Shown here piece by piece: positions 49,838 to 59,723 of a stretch of 64,000 bases of DNA. Under the pieces are notes generated by a model, which searched no databases, had not been told where the DNA came from, and worked only from the letters and a program-made list of their open reading frames with translations. The DNA is from Deltaproteobacteria bacterium (GTDB lineage: Bacteria > Desulfobacterota > Desulfobacteria > Desulfobacterales > Desulfosarcinaceae). Numbering within the stretch: the first letter of the stretch is position 1; each line of letters starts with the position of its first letter. A program made the translations under genes and the position numbers. The stretch spans positions 28,015 to 92,014 of the forward strand of contig JAHLLR010000013.1 of the NCBI GenBank assembly GCA_020444075.1, given 5' to 3'.

Positions 49838-51007
49838 TCAGCCGGCCAGCAGAGCAGCGCCCTGCCTGGCCCCATCGATGATGCGCCTCACATGGTCGTC
49901 AACAGGGCTGCTGCCCACCTGGGCGCGGGCCCGTTCGATCTGTTCGTCGGTCAGCCCTGCTTCACCCAGCGTTGATGGGATTTTCAAGTCCAGCTCAGCG
50001 TTGATCGCATCGAAGAATTCCCAAAAAAGAGCAATGGTGCGAGGTGTTTTAAGGTCGGCGGCAGTCATCGCAAAAAGATCCTCCCCCACCATGGGATAGA
50101 GCAATTCACCGACCCGCTCCGGTTGGACGGCCCCGGCCTCGTCGACCAGGTGGGGCAGCAGCAGCGCCATTATAAAACCAAGGGGAAGATCGGTCGATTC
50201 CTTCAACTGGGTGGCCAAGGCGTGACAGATTCTCGGGGAGGAGGCGAAAAAAGCGCAACCGGCAGCCACCTGACCATTGACCACGGCACAGAGGCTTTTT
50301 TTTCGGTCTGTCCGGCGAAGCGCCATGGGCAGGAATTGCACGATCAGGTTGATGGCGGTGTGGGCGTATGCGCGGCACATGGGCCCGATGGAATCGTCGA
50401 GAAACGCCTCGACGGCGTGAACCAGGCCGATCAGCGCCCCGTCCACCACATCTCGGTCATCCCGATCGGTCATGATTGCCGGGTCGATGAATGCAGCGGC
50501 AGGGACCAGCCGGGGGGAACATAACCGTCTGACACCGTCGCTGGCATAGCCGGTAACCTCGTCTCCGTTGCCGCCGGACGTAGCCACAAGCATCAAGGGC
50601 CGCAAGGAGCCGGGGTCGGAAATGTTTCTGCCGGGATCATCCAATTGTCCATGATCACCTGAGGAAACTGTCAGATTCAATAATTTGGCCGCATCAACCA
50701 CCGGACCGCTGCCAACGGCAATGACACTGTCGCAGCCACCGTCGTGGTACATACGTGCCAGCACGGGCACCAAATCCGATGGCGGCCGGACCGGCAGGCG
50801 GTCATATACGCCCAAAGTCAGTCCCGAGGTTTTGAAGGCATCAATGACTGATTTTAGTCCCTTTTTGCCGACCTGATCCCGGTTGGCCAGAATCAACGGT
50901 GCGTGAGCATTGACGGCAGCCAACTCAAGGGGAAGGTGCGCCAGTGCACGGTTGCCGCAGTTTATTTTCAAGGGGCAGGAAAAAGAAAATTCATCAGGCA
51001 AACGCAT
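49838..51007 (-). CDS. Fe-ADH-fold protein, predicted metal-site-degenerate paralogue
   Basis: Fold-level similarity to upstream Fe-ADH, but GALIGLVHAVEAF (D replaced by I) and ICHALATQLKESTDLPLGF (PHG His replaced by Leu). Confidence 0.8.
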   Translation of the reverse strand: MRLPDEFSFSCPLKINCGNRALAHLPLELAAVNAHAPLILANRDQVGKKGLKSVIDAFKTSGLTLGVYDRLPVRPPSDLVPVLARMYHDGGCDSVIAVGSGPVVDAAKLLNLTVSSGDHGQLDDPGRNISDPGSLRPLMLVATSGGNGDEVTGYASDGVRRLCSPRLVPAAAFIDPAIMTDRDDRDVVDGALIGLVHAVEAFLDDSIGPMCRAYAHTAINLIVQFLPMALRRTDRKKSLCAVVNGQVAAGCAFFASSPRICHALATQLKESTDLPLGFIMALLLPHLVDEAGAVQPERVGELLYPMVGEDLFAMTAADLKTPRTIALFWEFFDAINAELDLKIPSTLGEAGLTDEQIERARAQVGSSPVDDHVRRIIDGARQGAALLAG

Positions 51008-51058
51008 CGATCTCTCCTCATTAGATCAAAACAGGAACACGATGAAATAGCTGCGGGT

Positions 51059-53479
51059 TTATAGACCCACTATCGCACGCAGATAGATCAGGGCGCGGCC
51101 CACATATTTTCGAAAAGGCGGCCATTGCGGGTAGCGTCGGACGGCAAGTGAGGCAATCAGCTTTGGCAGAAGGAAGACCTCCACCATGTCGAGAATGCGA
51201 ACCACGGCGCAGGCGGCGGGAACTTCCCCATCTACAATCAGTCGGTCCCTGGCCGCCGCCATGACCGTGGATTCCTGAAAGGTGAAGAGCAGGACCGCCG
51301 CCTCGATGTTTTTAATGGTCAGCTTCAAATCGATATAACGCTGCCCGGCTTTGGCGCCCAGGTATCTGACTTTTCCGGCCTTATCCTTGCCGACGACCAG
51401 GGCCGGACCATCCGGTGCAACGACCAGGGCGAAGGTAAATCCGTCGGGAATGGCAGCGAAGGCGTCTCGTACCCCGCGATCCACCCGGGCGGCCGCCTGA
51501 ATGGCCCGTCCGACAAACCAGAGCATGATGGCCAGATAGAGACGTTTGACCGGTTTGCCGCCGGGTGAGACCATTTTAAAATCACCTAGGCGTGGGTCGG
51601 TCGAAGAGTCCCATTTGGGTTCTATCCCATACCGTTTCAGGGTTTTATCGGTGGGAATACCATGTGCGTCAAATCCCCGAAGCCGATAATAGGAATCGAG
51701 CATGAGTTGCAGGGGAACCGTCCGCTTTTTGGCATCACACCCGCGTCCCTCGGTTAGAAATCGTCTGGGCAGGGCATCGTCTTTGCGGGAAATTCCTTCT
51801 CCGGTGTTCATGTACCGTTCCAGTACATGGATTCGTGCACCGGCTTTGAGCATCTGCCACTGGTTCAATCTCAGACCAGTCACCGACCGCCATAGTTTTG
51901 AAAAAATACTGATATCCATGAGCATGATGGCAACGGCCGGCAGGTACTGCATAAACAGGCTCAGCAGGAATTTGGGTGTGTATTTGACAATAGGCGGCTC
52001 CAGCACATAGGCATAGGATGTGAACTGACAGGTGTGCAGAGAGTTGACCGCGGCATAGAGGTTTTCAAAAAATTGGACGAATCTTGCCTTGGCACGAGTG
52101 GTGTAAGGGTCAAGAAAGCCAAAAGCCACTTCCAGGGCGAAGGTGGTGGCGGACAGGTGGCAGGCACCCCGGTTGGCCACGGCGTAGGCCAGTCCCTGCC
52201 CCCAGGAACCCCTTGGATCGTATGCGGGCATCTCCAGTCCCTTGATCTGGATGGCAAAATCGGCGCCGCCGTACCGTTTGGACAACTGCCTGGTGCCGTT
52301 GGCCATTTCGTCGCCGAACCCCCGCCGCCGGGCCATGTCATCCAGGGCCTGGGAAATACCTTCCGTGACGCCGAATTTCAATCCGGTGGCGATCAAGCCC
52401 TTCTCACCGGCTTCCATGCACCAGGCCAAAACGGAGCCGGCGGAGATGGTGTCTATTCCCAGCAAACCGCATCGATCGTTAAATTCGGTGATGACGTCCG
52501 GATCGAAAATACCCAGGTTGGGGCCCAGCAGACCGACGGTTTCGTACTCCGGAATCTGGTGGATGCTGCCGTCGGCCATAGTGCCCTTGTGCCCGCACAT
52601 GATGGAGCAGGGTTTGCAGGTGCTGGGTCTGGCATTATAGCGCTTTCGCATGGTTTCCCCGGACACCTGATCGGCCTGGGGGTGGCTGCCTCCCTGAAAA
52701 TTTTTCACCGGCAAAATACCACCGTCGTTGCACCAGTTGACGTGGCTGCTGGTGCCGTAATTGCGGTAGTTGTCGGAGGTGGTCGGGTTTTTTTCGATGT
52801 ACCCGGCTGCTCTTTTTTTGGTTCGGTTGAACAGTTTTTGATTGGCAGGAACGATTTTGCACGCTTTTCCCCTGGCAACGACGGCTTTCAGGTTTTTGGA
52901 GCCCATCACCGCTCCCAAGCCGCCGCGGCCCAAAAACCGATGGCCGGAGGCCACATTGGCAATGAGCACCCGGTTTTCACCGGCCGGTCCGATAGCGAGA
53001 ACACCGGCCTTTCCATCCGGGTTCAGCTGTTTCTGGGTATCGTGGGTATCCCGTCCCCAACAGTCGGCGCCATCCATAATCCGGGCCCCGTTTTCATCGA
53101 TATCGACCACGACCGGTGACGGGGCCTTGCCGGTGATCAGCAACCCGTCATAACCGGCTGTCTTGTAAGCCATCCCGAAAGGCCCGCCGCAGGACGAATG
53201 CAGCATAATGCCGGTCAACGGCGATTTGGAAATGGCCGAAAAGCGGCCTGTACAAGGGGCGCCGGTGCCCATGAGCACACCCATCATGAATGCCAGGTAG
53301 TTTTCTTCGCTCAGTGGATCAATCCGGCGATCCATACGGTCGTAAAGCAATTTGAGCCCAAGTCCTTTACCTCCCAGATATCGCCGACGATCATTCCTAT
53401 TCACTTGAAATTCATCTACCTGCCCGGTCGACAGGTTAATCTCGATAATCCGGTTGCTGGTTCCGACGATTGTTTTCAT
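51059..53479 (-). CDS. aor: Aldehyde:ferredoxin oxidoreductase family (W/Mo-bis-pterin), with about 180-aa C-terminal extension
   Basis: LGGKGLGLKLLYDRM, SSCGGPFGMAYKTAGYDGLLITGKA, CKPCSIMC cluster motif, LHTCQF; 806 aa versus about 610 expected. Confidence 0.93.
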   Translation of the reverse strand: MKTIVGTSNRIIEINLSTGQVDEFQVNRNDRRRYLGGKGLGLKLLYDRMDRRIDPLSEENYLAFMMGVLMGTGAPCTGRFSAISKSPLTGIMLHSSCGGPFGMAYKTAGYDGLLITGKAPSPVVVDIDENGARIMDGADCWGRDTHDTQKQLNPDGKAGVLAIGPAGENRVLIANVASGHRFLGRGGLGAVMGSKNLKAVVARGKACKIVPANQKLFNRTKKRAAGYIEKNPTTSDNYRNYGTSSHVNWCNDGGILPVKNFQGGSHPQADQVSGETMRKRYNARPSTCKPCSIMCGHKGTMADGSIHQIPEYETVGLLGPNLGIFDPDVITEFNDRCGLLGIDTISAGSVLAWCMEAGEKGLIATGLKFGVTEGISQALDDMARRRGFGDEMANGTRQLSKRYGGADFAIQIKGLEMPAYDPRGSWGQGLAYAVANRGACHLSATTFALEVAFGFLDPYTTRAKARFVQFFENLYAAVNSLHTCQFTSYAYVLEPPIVKYTPKFLLSLFMQYLPAVAIMLMDISIFSKLWRSVTGLRLNQWQMLKAGARIHVLERYMNTGEGISRKDDALPRRFLTEGRGCDAKKRTVPLQLMLDSYYRLRGFDAHGIPTDKTLKRYGIEPKWDSSTDPRLGDFKMVSPGGKPVKRLYLAIMLWFVGRAIQAAARVDRGVRDAFAAIPDGFTFALVVAPDGPALVVGKDKAGKVRYLGAKAGQRYIDLKLTIKNIEAAVLLFTFQESTVMAAARDRLIVDGEVPAACAVVRILDMVEVFLLPKLIASLAVRRYPQWPPFRKYVGRALIYLRAIVGL

Positions 53480-53576
53480 GCAGAGGTTCCTAAACGTTTA
53501 GCGTGAACGCAACACGCCTGAAAGTGGTGCCGGACACGATTATGAATATATATTCGATTCGATACCGTACACCATT

Positions 53577-53612
53577 TAAAAAATCAGGGCAACTGGTAAG
53601 ATCAGTTGCCCT
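53577..53612 (-). terminator. Intrinsic terminator downstream of the elbB-like gene
   Basis: AGGGCAACTG-7nt-CAGTTGCCCT perfect 10-bp stem; minus-strand GATTTTTT. Confidence 0.85.
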
Positions 53613-53790
53613 ATTGTTTGAAATCATTCAATTTCATGGATTAATAGCTGCCATCGACAGAGTGTCGTTGACATAGTTTTCAACCCGCCAAAAAAGGTTT
53701 TCTTTCCACCGTAGCAGTTCGAAAAGCCGCGATCCTGGGAAGGAATTGAAATCAAAAAAGCCTATTTTACGGCCGGCTGCATGCGGCTGC

Positions 53791-54447
53791 TCAACAAAGG
53801 GATAGAACTTTCGAGACCAGTTTTTCGATCCCGGCGGCAACATCCTTGATGCCGGGTCCCAGCATATAGGCCGGTGTAGTGACGATCCGGTTTTTTTCAT
53901 CCAGGCAAATATCCGAGACACTGCACACCATATGAACACCACCCATGGATTCGATGGCCGATGCCGTGCCGACATCGTTGCCGATGGTTACCCGGGGAGA
54001 TCGGGCTGACAGGGCGCGCACAAGCGTGGCCGGGGCGATGCACACGGCACCGATGGTTTTTGAACGATCGGCCATTTCTTCCAGTAGCCGTTGCACCTGG
54101 GGATGGACTTGAGCCTGGGGGCCCTTGATCGCAAAATCACTGAGATTCTTGGCCGCACCGAACCCGCCGGGAATAATCAGGGCATCGATGTCGTCGGCGC
54201 TGACCGCACTGACATCCTGGATCTCGCCCCTGGCGATGCGTGCGGACTCGACCAGCACATTTCGGCGTTCATCGGCGACCTGCTGGGTCAAATGATTAAT
54301 TACATGCAACTGGTCCACATTCGGAGCCATGCACACGGCCGATGCCCCCGCACGATCCAAGAACAGAAGGGTCAACACCGCCTCGTGGATTTCCGCACCG
54401 TCAAATACGCCGCAACCGGACAATAGCACACCAATTTTTTTAGCCAT
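53791..54447 (-). CDS. elbB: ElbB-like isoprenoid biosynthesis glyoxalase (DJ-1/PfpI superfamily)
   Basis: KKIGVLLSGCGVFDGAEIHEAVLTLLFLDRAGA...IPGGFGAAKNLSDFA...GAVCIAPA; start trimmed from 54462. Confidence 0.93.
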   Translation of the reverse strand: MAKKIGVLLSGCGVFDGAEIHEAVLTLLFLDRAGASAVCMAPNVDQLHVINHLTQQVADERRNVLVESARIARGEIQDVSAVSADDIDALIIPGGFGAAKNLSDFAIKGPQAQVHPQVQRLLEEMADRSKTIGAVCIAPATLVRALSARSPRVTIGNDVGTASAIESMGGVHMVCSVSDICLDEKNRIVTTPAYMLGPGIKDVAAGIEKLVSKVLSLC

Positions 54448-54488
54448 TTGAAATCCTTTCACATCCTGTTAATTTAATAGCGTGATAG

Positions 54489-54872
54489 TCATTCCAGTAC
54501 ATGCTTGTCCAGGACAAAACAGGTGAACATCCCTTGAAAAACAACCTCACTCTCTTTGGTCACGTCCACGGAGACCCAGTATTTCTTGCCTTTGACCTCC
54601 CGGACCTGCGCTATTGCCATCACCGTTTCCCCCACTCGCACCGGTTTGAGAAATTTGACATCCGATGCTCCGAGGACCACATGGGGGTGATTTACCGCAA
54701 TCATAGCCGCATAATCCGCGGCACCGAAGATGAATCCACCGTGGACCAATCCCTGCTCATCGGCCGCCATTTGTGAAGTCGTCAGGAGTTCAACCTGGCT
54801 GTTTCCACTTTCTACGGATAAGGGTCTGCCGCACAGAGAACAATCGATATGGCGATGGGTGTCGATCTTCAT
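54489..54872 (-). CDS. Hotdog-fold thioesterase-like protein
   Basis: QGLVHGGFIFGAADYAAMIAVNHPHVVLGASDVKFLKPVRVGETV. Confidence 0.85.
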   Translation of the reverse strand: MKIDTHRHIDCSLCGRPLSVESGNSQVELLTTSQMAADEQGLVHGGFIFGAADYAAMIAVNHPHVVLGASDVKFLKPVRVGETVMAIAQVREVKGKKYWVSVDVTKESEVVFQGMFTCFVLDKHVLE

Positions 54873-55038
54873 ACTGACCTCCAGACGCGTTTCAGGCAGC
54901 GGGTCTGCCCGGGTCAACGACGATTAAAACGGTAAATGACGATGGCGTGGCTTGAAAAGAGAGTTTAATCATAATAAAAAGGGGGCAATGGTGTCAATCC
55001 ATTGCGAGTGAGGATCCGGCCATCAGGGGAGGAAAAGA

Positions 55039-56163
55039 GTGAATTTGAATCCGACTGTTCAAAAGCGCATCACGAAAATCAGGCAGAACCTGGCTGATAA
55101 GGAACTGGACGCCCTGATGGTATCTGTCCAGGAGAACCGCTACTACCTCAGCGGGTTTACCGGCGAAGACACCCAGTTCGACGAATCCGCCGGCGTGCTG
55201 ATCATATCCGACCGCCACCTGGTACTGGCTACCGACAGCCGCTTTGAGCTCCAGGCGCAGGCCGAGGCCGCCGGATTTGACATTGTCTGCTATAAAAAGG
55301 GGCTTGAAAAAGAACTGCCGGACATCGTCAAATCATTGGGTATTCATCGGCTCGGCTTTGAGAGTGTGCGCCTTTCCCATAAAAATCATTCAACCTACGC
55401 CGACGTGCTGGGCAAGCAGAAACCTCCTGTCGATCTGATTCCCACTGAAAACGTGGTGGAAGCACTACGGCAATGTAAATCCGAAGATGAAATCCAACGG
55501 ACCACCAGGGCCCTGCAGTTGGCTGAAAAGGCTTTTTTACAGGTGCTGGATGCCATCCGGCCGGGCATGACGGAAAGGCAGGCAGCATGGATCCTGGAAA
55601 AAAACATGCGCGAAAATGGCGCCCAGGGTTTGTCGTTTCCCGTTATCGTGGCTTCGGGCCCTAACAGCGCGCTGCCCCATGCCATTCCCTCGGACCGCCA
55701 AATGGCCATGGGGGAACCCATCCTCTTCGACTGGGGCGCCCGGCTGGACGAATACTGCTCAGATACTACCCGAACGGTAATTATGGGAGAACCGGATGAC
55801 TGTTTTAAAAAGGTGTTCGAAACGGTTGTCACTGCCAGGGACCTGGCCATTGAGGCCATCAAGGCCGGCGCCAGCGGCACTCAGGTGGACAAGATCGCCC
55901 GGAATTATATCAATCAGAACGGCTATGAGAACAAATTCGGCCACAGCCTGGGTCACGGCACCGGCCTGGCGGTTCATGAGAGCCCCCGGTTGAGTCCGAT
56001 CAAAGATGACCGGTTGGAAGCAGGTATGGTCGTTACGGTGGAGCCGGGTATTTATCTTCCCGGCTGGGGGGGGGTCCGTATGGAAAACCAGGTCGTGGTC
56101 CGCCAGGATGGAGCCCAGGTGCTCAACGATACCACACCCTTTGATCCTAAGGTAAGAGTGTAA
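55039..56163 (+). CDS. Xaa-Pro aminopeptidase/dipeptidase (M24)
   Basis: LFDWGARLDEYCSDTTRT, GHSLGHGTGLAVHESPRL, VTVEPGIYLPGWGGVRMEN; GTG start. Confidence 0.95.
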   Translation: MNLNPTVQKRITKIRQNLADKELDALMVSVQENRYYLSGFTGEDTQFDESAGVLIISDRHLVLATDSRFELQAQAEAAGFDIVCYKKGLEKELPDIVKSLGIHRLGFESVRLSHKNHSTYADVLGKQKPPVDLIPTENVVEALRQCKSEDEIQRTTRALQLAEKAFLQVLDAIRPGMTERQAAWILEKNMRENGAQGLSFPVIVASGPNSALPHAIPSDRQMAMGEPILFDWGARLDEYCSDTTRTVIMGEPDDCFKKVFETVVTARDLAIEAIKAGASGTQVDKIARNYINQNGYENKFGHSLGHGTGLAVHESPRLSPIKDDRLEAGMVVTVEPGIYLPGWGGVRMENQVVVRQDGAQVLNDTTPFDPKVRV

Positions 56164-56166
56164 ACA

Positions 56167-57072
56167 ATGGATCGCGCATCGGACTACCTTCGGCACCTGG
56201 ATCAATACCAGACCTTTCTCGTGATGGAAAAAGGCCTGAGCAAAAAAACCATCGAAGCCTACAGTACGGATCTGATGCGATTCGGCCTGTTTTTGGAAAA
56301 GAAAAAAGCGACTCGCGCCTCCGACATCGATACCGGACTTATCCTGGCTTACCTGATCCACTTGAGAGATCAGGGATTGGGCGCCCGGTCCAGGGCGCGT
56401 CACCTGGTTAGCCTGAGGGGCTTTTTCAAGTTTCTGACGAATGAAAAAATAATTGAAAAGAATCCGGCACAACAGGTAGACCTGCCCAAAACCGGATTGC
56501 ATCTGCCTGACGTGTTGACCGTGGCCGATATTGAAGCCCTGATCGATGCTCCGGATCGGGACAAGCCCGAAGGATTGCGGGACGCCGCCATGCTGGAACT
56601 GCTTTACGGAGCTGGCTTGCGGGTATCGGAGCTGATCCGATTGGCAATGACCGGCATCAATCTGGAGGCGGGATTTGTCAGGGTTTTCGGAAAAGGATCC
56701 AAGGAGCGGGTGGTGCCCGTCGGCCGACTGGCCCAAAGCGCCATCCGGGATTATTTTGACCGTTCGCGGCCGCTGTTATTGAAAAGCCGTTCCAGCGTAT
56801 ATCTGTTCGTCACCCGGCGGGGAAGCGCCATGACGCGGCAGAGTTTCTGGAACCTGGTGGGCCGGTATGGTCGCCTGGCAAAGTTAAAGAAAAAAATCAC
56901 CCCTCACAGTTTAAGGCACTCTTTTGCCACTCATTTACTCGAAGGTGGGGCGGATCTTCGGGCCGTTCAGATGATGCTGGGTCACGCGGACATCTCAACT
57001 ACCCAGATCTATACCCATGTGGCCCACCGGCAACTGCTGGAGGCCCACAAAAAATTCCATCCCCGAGGATAA
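56167..57072 (+). CDS. xerD: Tyrosine recombinase XerC/XerD
   Basis: YGAGLRVSELIRL, HSLRHSFATHLLEGGADLRAVQMMLGHADISTTQIYTHV. Confidence 0.94.
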   Translation: MDRASDYLRHLDQYQTFLVMEKGLSKKTIEAYSTDLMRFGLFLEKKKATRASDIDTGLILAYLIHLRDQGLGARSRARHLVSLRGFFKFLTNEKIIEKNPAQQVDLPKTGLHLPDVLTVADIEALIDAPDRDKPEGLRDAAMLELLYGAGLRVSELIRLAMTGINLEAGFVRVFGKGSKERVVPVGRLAQSAIRDYFDRSRPLLLKSRSSVYLFVTRRGSAMTRQSFWNLVGRYGRLAKLKKKITPHSLRHSFATHLLEGGADLRAVQMMLGHADISTTQIYTHVAHRQLLEAHKKFHPRG

Positions 57073-57083
57073 TTCATTCGATC

Positions 57084-57857
57084 ATGCGAACCGATCAGCT
57101 ATCCCGGCTAAAAACCTGGTTTAACGTCTACACCCGGTCGTTCCTGACGGGTGAAACGTTATCGGACAGTCCGATGGTATTGAAAATCGAACATACGGCA
57201 AGGGTTTGCGACAACATCCGCCATCTGGGACGGTCCGTCGATTTGGCCGGCGGACAGCTGTGCATGGCTGAGGCCATTGGCCTGTTTCATGACCTGGGGC
57301 GTTTTGAGCAGTATCGCCGCTACCGGACGTTCAACGACCGACAATCGGCAAACCATGCATCCCTGGGCATTGATGTGTTAAACGAAACCGCCGTGCTGGA
57401 TTCGCTTCCTGCCGATGAAAAATCCATGATCATCGAGGCCATCCGCTTTCACAATGCCCCGGCGCTGCCCGGAACCAAACCGCCGTCATCCATGGTTTTC
57501 CTGCATTTGATTCGAGATGCAGACAAACTGGACATCTGGAAGATATTTGCCGATTGTTACCGGCATCATCGACGCGTCGAACCCGCCATCGTCCAGCACC
57601 TGCCTGATCTTCCGGTATGGGAGGCAAAGATCGTCAACGCCATCATGGAAAAGCGCGTGGCAAAATTTCAGGACATGAAATGCCTGAATGATTTCAAACT
57701 GCTCCAGATCAGCTGGGTATTTGATCTGCATTTTTCCGAGACATTCAGGCAGGTTAAAAAAAGAGGCGACCTGCTCGCTATTGCCCGCTCACTTCCTGAT
57801 GACCCTATCCTGCGCCGTGCCATAGCCGTCATCTCGGAACGGCTCAAAGCAGCGTAA
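57084..57857 (+). CDS. HD-domain hydrolase
   Basis: KIEHTARVCDNIRHLG...AIGLFHDLGRFEQYRRY...LIRDADKLDIWKIF. Confidence 0.88.
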   Translation: MRTDQLSRLKTWFNVYTRSFLTGETLSDSPMVLKIEHTARVCDNIRHLGRSVDLAGGQLCMAEAIGLFHDLGRFEQYRRYRTFNDRQSANHASLGIDVLNETAVLDSLPADEKSMIIEAIRFHNAPALPGTKPPSSMVFLHLIRDADKLDIWKIFADCYRHHRRVEPAIVQHLPDLPVWEAKIVNAIMEKRVAKFQDMKCLNDFKLLQISWVFDLHFSETFRQVKKRGDLLAIARSLPDDPILRRAIAVISERLKAA

Positions 57858-58044
57858 GATCGAGACAACCTTCAGGCGATGGTTTTTCCACAATTGCCAT
57901 TACCGATAAAAAACCGCGGTATAATTCCCGATTTCGACTGGGTTGACAGGAAGCGGTGGCTTGGATAAGGGAACATGCTTTGAAAAAGGCATTTGAGAAC
58001 AATTACATTATTTTGGCATCGATTCATTAGGAGGGAGCAACGGC

Positions 58045-59694
58045 TTGACCTACTCGGATATAACATCGACCCCCCATGGATTCTGGAAACCGGATCAGCT
58101 TTTGCCAAGAACCGGTGAGAAGGCTTTTTCCGAAGCCGTACGCAATCTTTCACAACCATTTTATGTGGTGGACGTGAAGGGCCACATCGGAGTGGCGCAA
58201 AATGGCGTTGCCACCCTCGGATCACTCAAAAAACCAACAGCTGACAGCTTTCCGCTGTTGGGATGGTCGCCTGCTTTTTCACTGGAATCATTCGGCGATC
58301 AGGGATTTAAATCGGACCATGGATTAAAATTTGCCTACATCTGCGGAGCCATGGCGAACGGCATCACTTCCACGACCATGGTCGAGGCTGCCGGCCGGGC
58401 CGGGATGATCGGCTTTTTCGGTGCCGGCGGGCTTTCCATCGAACAGATTGAATCGGCTGCCGACACCCTTAAAAACAACCTTGGCAAATTACCCTACGGC
58501 TTCAATTTGATTCACAGCCCCAATGATATGGACCTGGAACAAAAAACCGTGGACCTTTACCTGGCCAAAGGGATTCGACTGGTTTCGGCATCCGCATACC
58601 TGGATCTGACCACGCCCCTGGTTCAATACCGCATTCACGGCATTCACAGAAACAACCGGGGGGAGATCGTCTGCCCCAATCGGATTATCGCCAAGGTGTC
58701 GCGGGAAGAGGTCGCCCGAAAATTCTTTTCTCCGCCGGCCGAAAAACACCTTCGACGCCTGCAGGAACAAGGGAAAATCACCGAGGAACAGGCAGCGCTG
58801 GCCCGTCAGATACCCATGGCACAGGACCTGACCGCCGAGGCCGACTCAGGCGGCCACACCGACAACCGCCCGGCGTTGTGCCTGTTTCCCACCATGAAAG
58901 CCCTGCGGGACGAGATGGCTATCTTGCACGACTACGCCACACCCTTGCGGGTGGGTCTGGCCGGAGGTATTGCCACCCCCGAATCGGCCGCCGCCGCTTT
59001 TGCCATGGGGGCGGCATACATCCTCACCGGATCCGTCAATCAATCCTGTGTGGAGGCCGACACCTCCGCACAGGTTAAAAAGATGCTGGCCGAGGCCCGT
59101 CAGGCGGACGTCATCATGGCACCGGCAGCGGACATGTTCGAAATGGGCGTCAAGGTTCAGGTGCTCAAGCGTGGGACCATGTTCTCCATGCGGGGAGCCA
59201 AGCTCTATGAGATCTATCGGACCTACGACCGGTTCGAGGACATACCGGAAGACCAGCGAAAACTGATAGAAGGATCTTTCCTGAAATGCGCTTTCGAAAA
59301 CGAATGGGAAAACACCCGGAACTTTTTCGTTCGGCGGGATCCTTCCCAGGTCGATCGGGCCGAGAAGGATCCAAAGCACAAAATGGCCCTGGTATTCCGC
59401 TCTTACCTGGGACGGGCGTCGCTATGGGCAAAAAGCGGGGTGCCGGATCGGGCCATCGATTATCAGATCTGGTGCGGCCCGGCCATGGGCGCTTTCAATG
59501 AATGGGTCAAAGGCTCTGCCCTGGAGCCGCCGGAGAACCGCAAAACAGTAACCATTGCCATGAATCTGCTGTACGGGGCTGCCGTGATATCGAGATTGAA
59601 CGGGTTGAAAATCCAGGGGATCGATCTTTCGTTTGGCCAGGGTCTGGTTTCCCCACTCACCGAGGCGCAGATATTATCCTTATCCCACCCCTAA
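58045..59694 (+). CDS. pfaD: PfaD-family enoyl reductase (PUFA/secondary-lipid synthase component)
   Basis: VRVGLAGGIATPESAAAAFAMGAAYILTGSVNQSCVEA...MAPAADMFEMGVKVQVLKRGTMFSMRGAKLYEIY; TTG start. Confidence 0.93.
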   Translation: MTYSDITSTPHGFWKPDQLLPRTGEKAFSEAVRNLSQPFYVVDVKGHIGVAQNGVATLGSLKKPTADSFPLLGWSPAFSLESFGDQGFKSDHGLKFAYICGAMANGITSTTMVEAAGRAGMIGFFGAGGLSIEQIESAADTLKNNLGKLPYGFNLIHSPNDMDLEQKTVDLYLAKGIRLVSASAYLDLTTPLVQYRIHGIHRNNRGEIVCPNRIIAKVSREEVARKFFSPPAEKHLRRLQEQGKITEEQAALARQIPMAQDLTAEADSGGHTDNRPALCLFPTMKALRDEMAILHDYATPLRVGLAGGIATPESAAAAFAMGAAYILTGSVNQSCVEADTSAQVKKMLAEARQADVIMAPAADMFEMGVKVQVLKRGTMFSMRGAKLYEIYRTYDRFEDIPEDQRKLIEGSFLKCAFENEWENTRNFFVRRDPSQVDRAEKDPKHKMALVFRSYLGRASLWAKSGVPDRAIDYQIWCGPAMGAFNEWVKGSALEPPENRKTVTIAMNLLYGAAVISRLNGLKIQGIDLSFGQGLVSPLTEAQILSLSHP

Positions 59695-59723
59695 AGCGTT
59701 CCTGATTTTCGCGCAGCGGGGCG

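Noticed and set aside
52034-53119. 361-aa plus-strand ORF antisense to AOR
   Set aside because: Overlaps a clearly homologous gene; composition is typical of a shadow ORF in GC-rich coding DNA.
53634-53975. 113-aa minus ORF overlapping the elbB-like 3' end
   Set aside because: N-terminal half is out of frame inside elbB; no family signature. The last about 45 codons are intergenic and could be coding, but evidence is insufficient.
55759-56736. 325-aa minus-strand ORF antisense to the aminopeptidase and xerD genes
   Set aside because: Antisense shadow of two well-supported genes; no recognisable domain.
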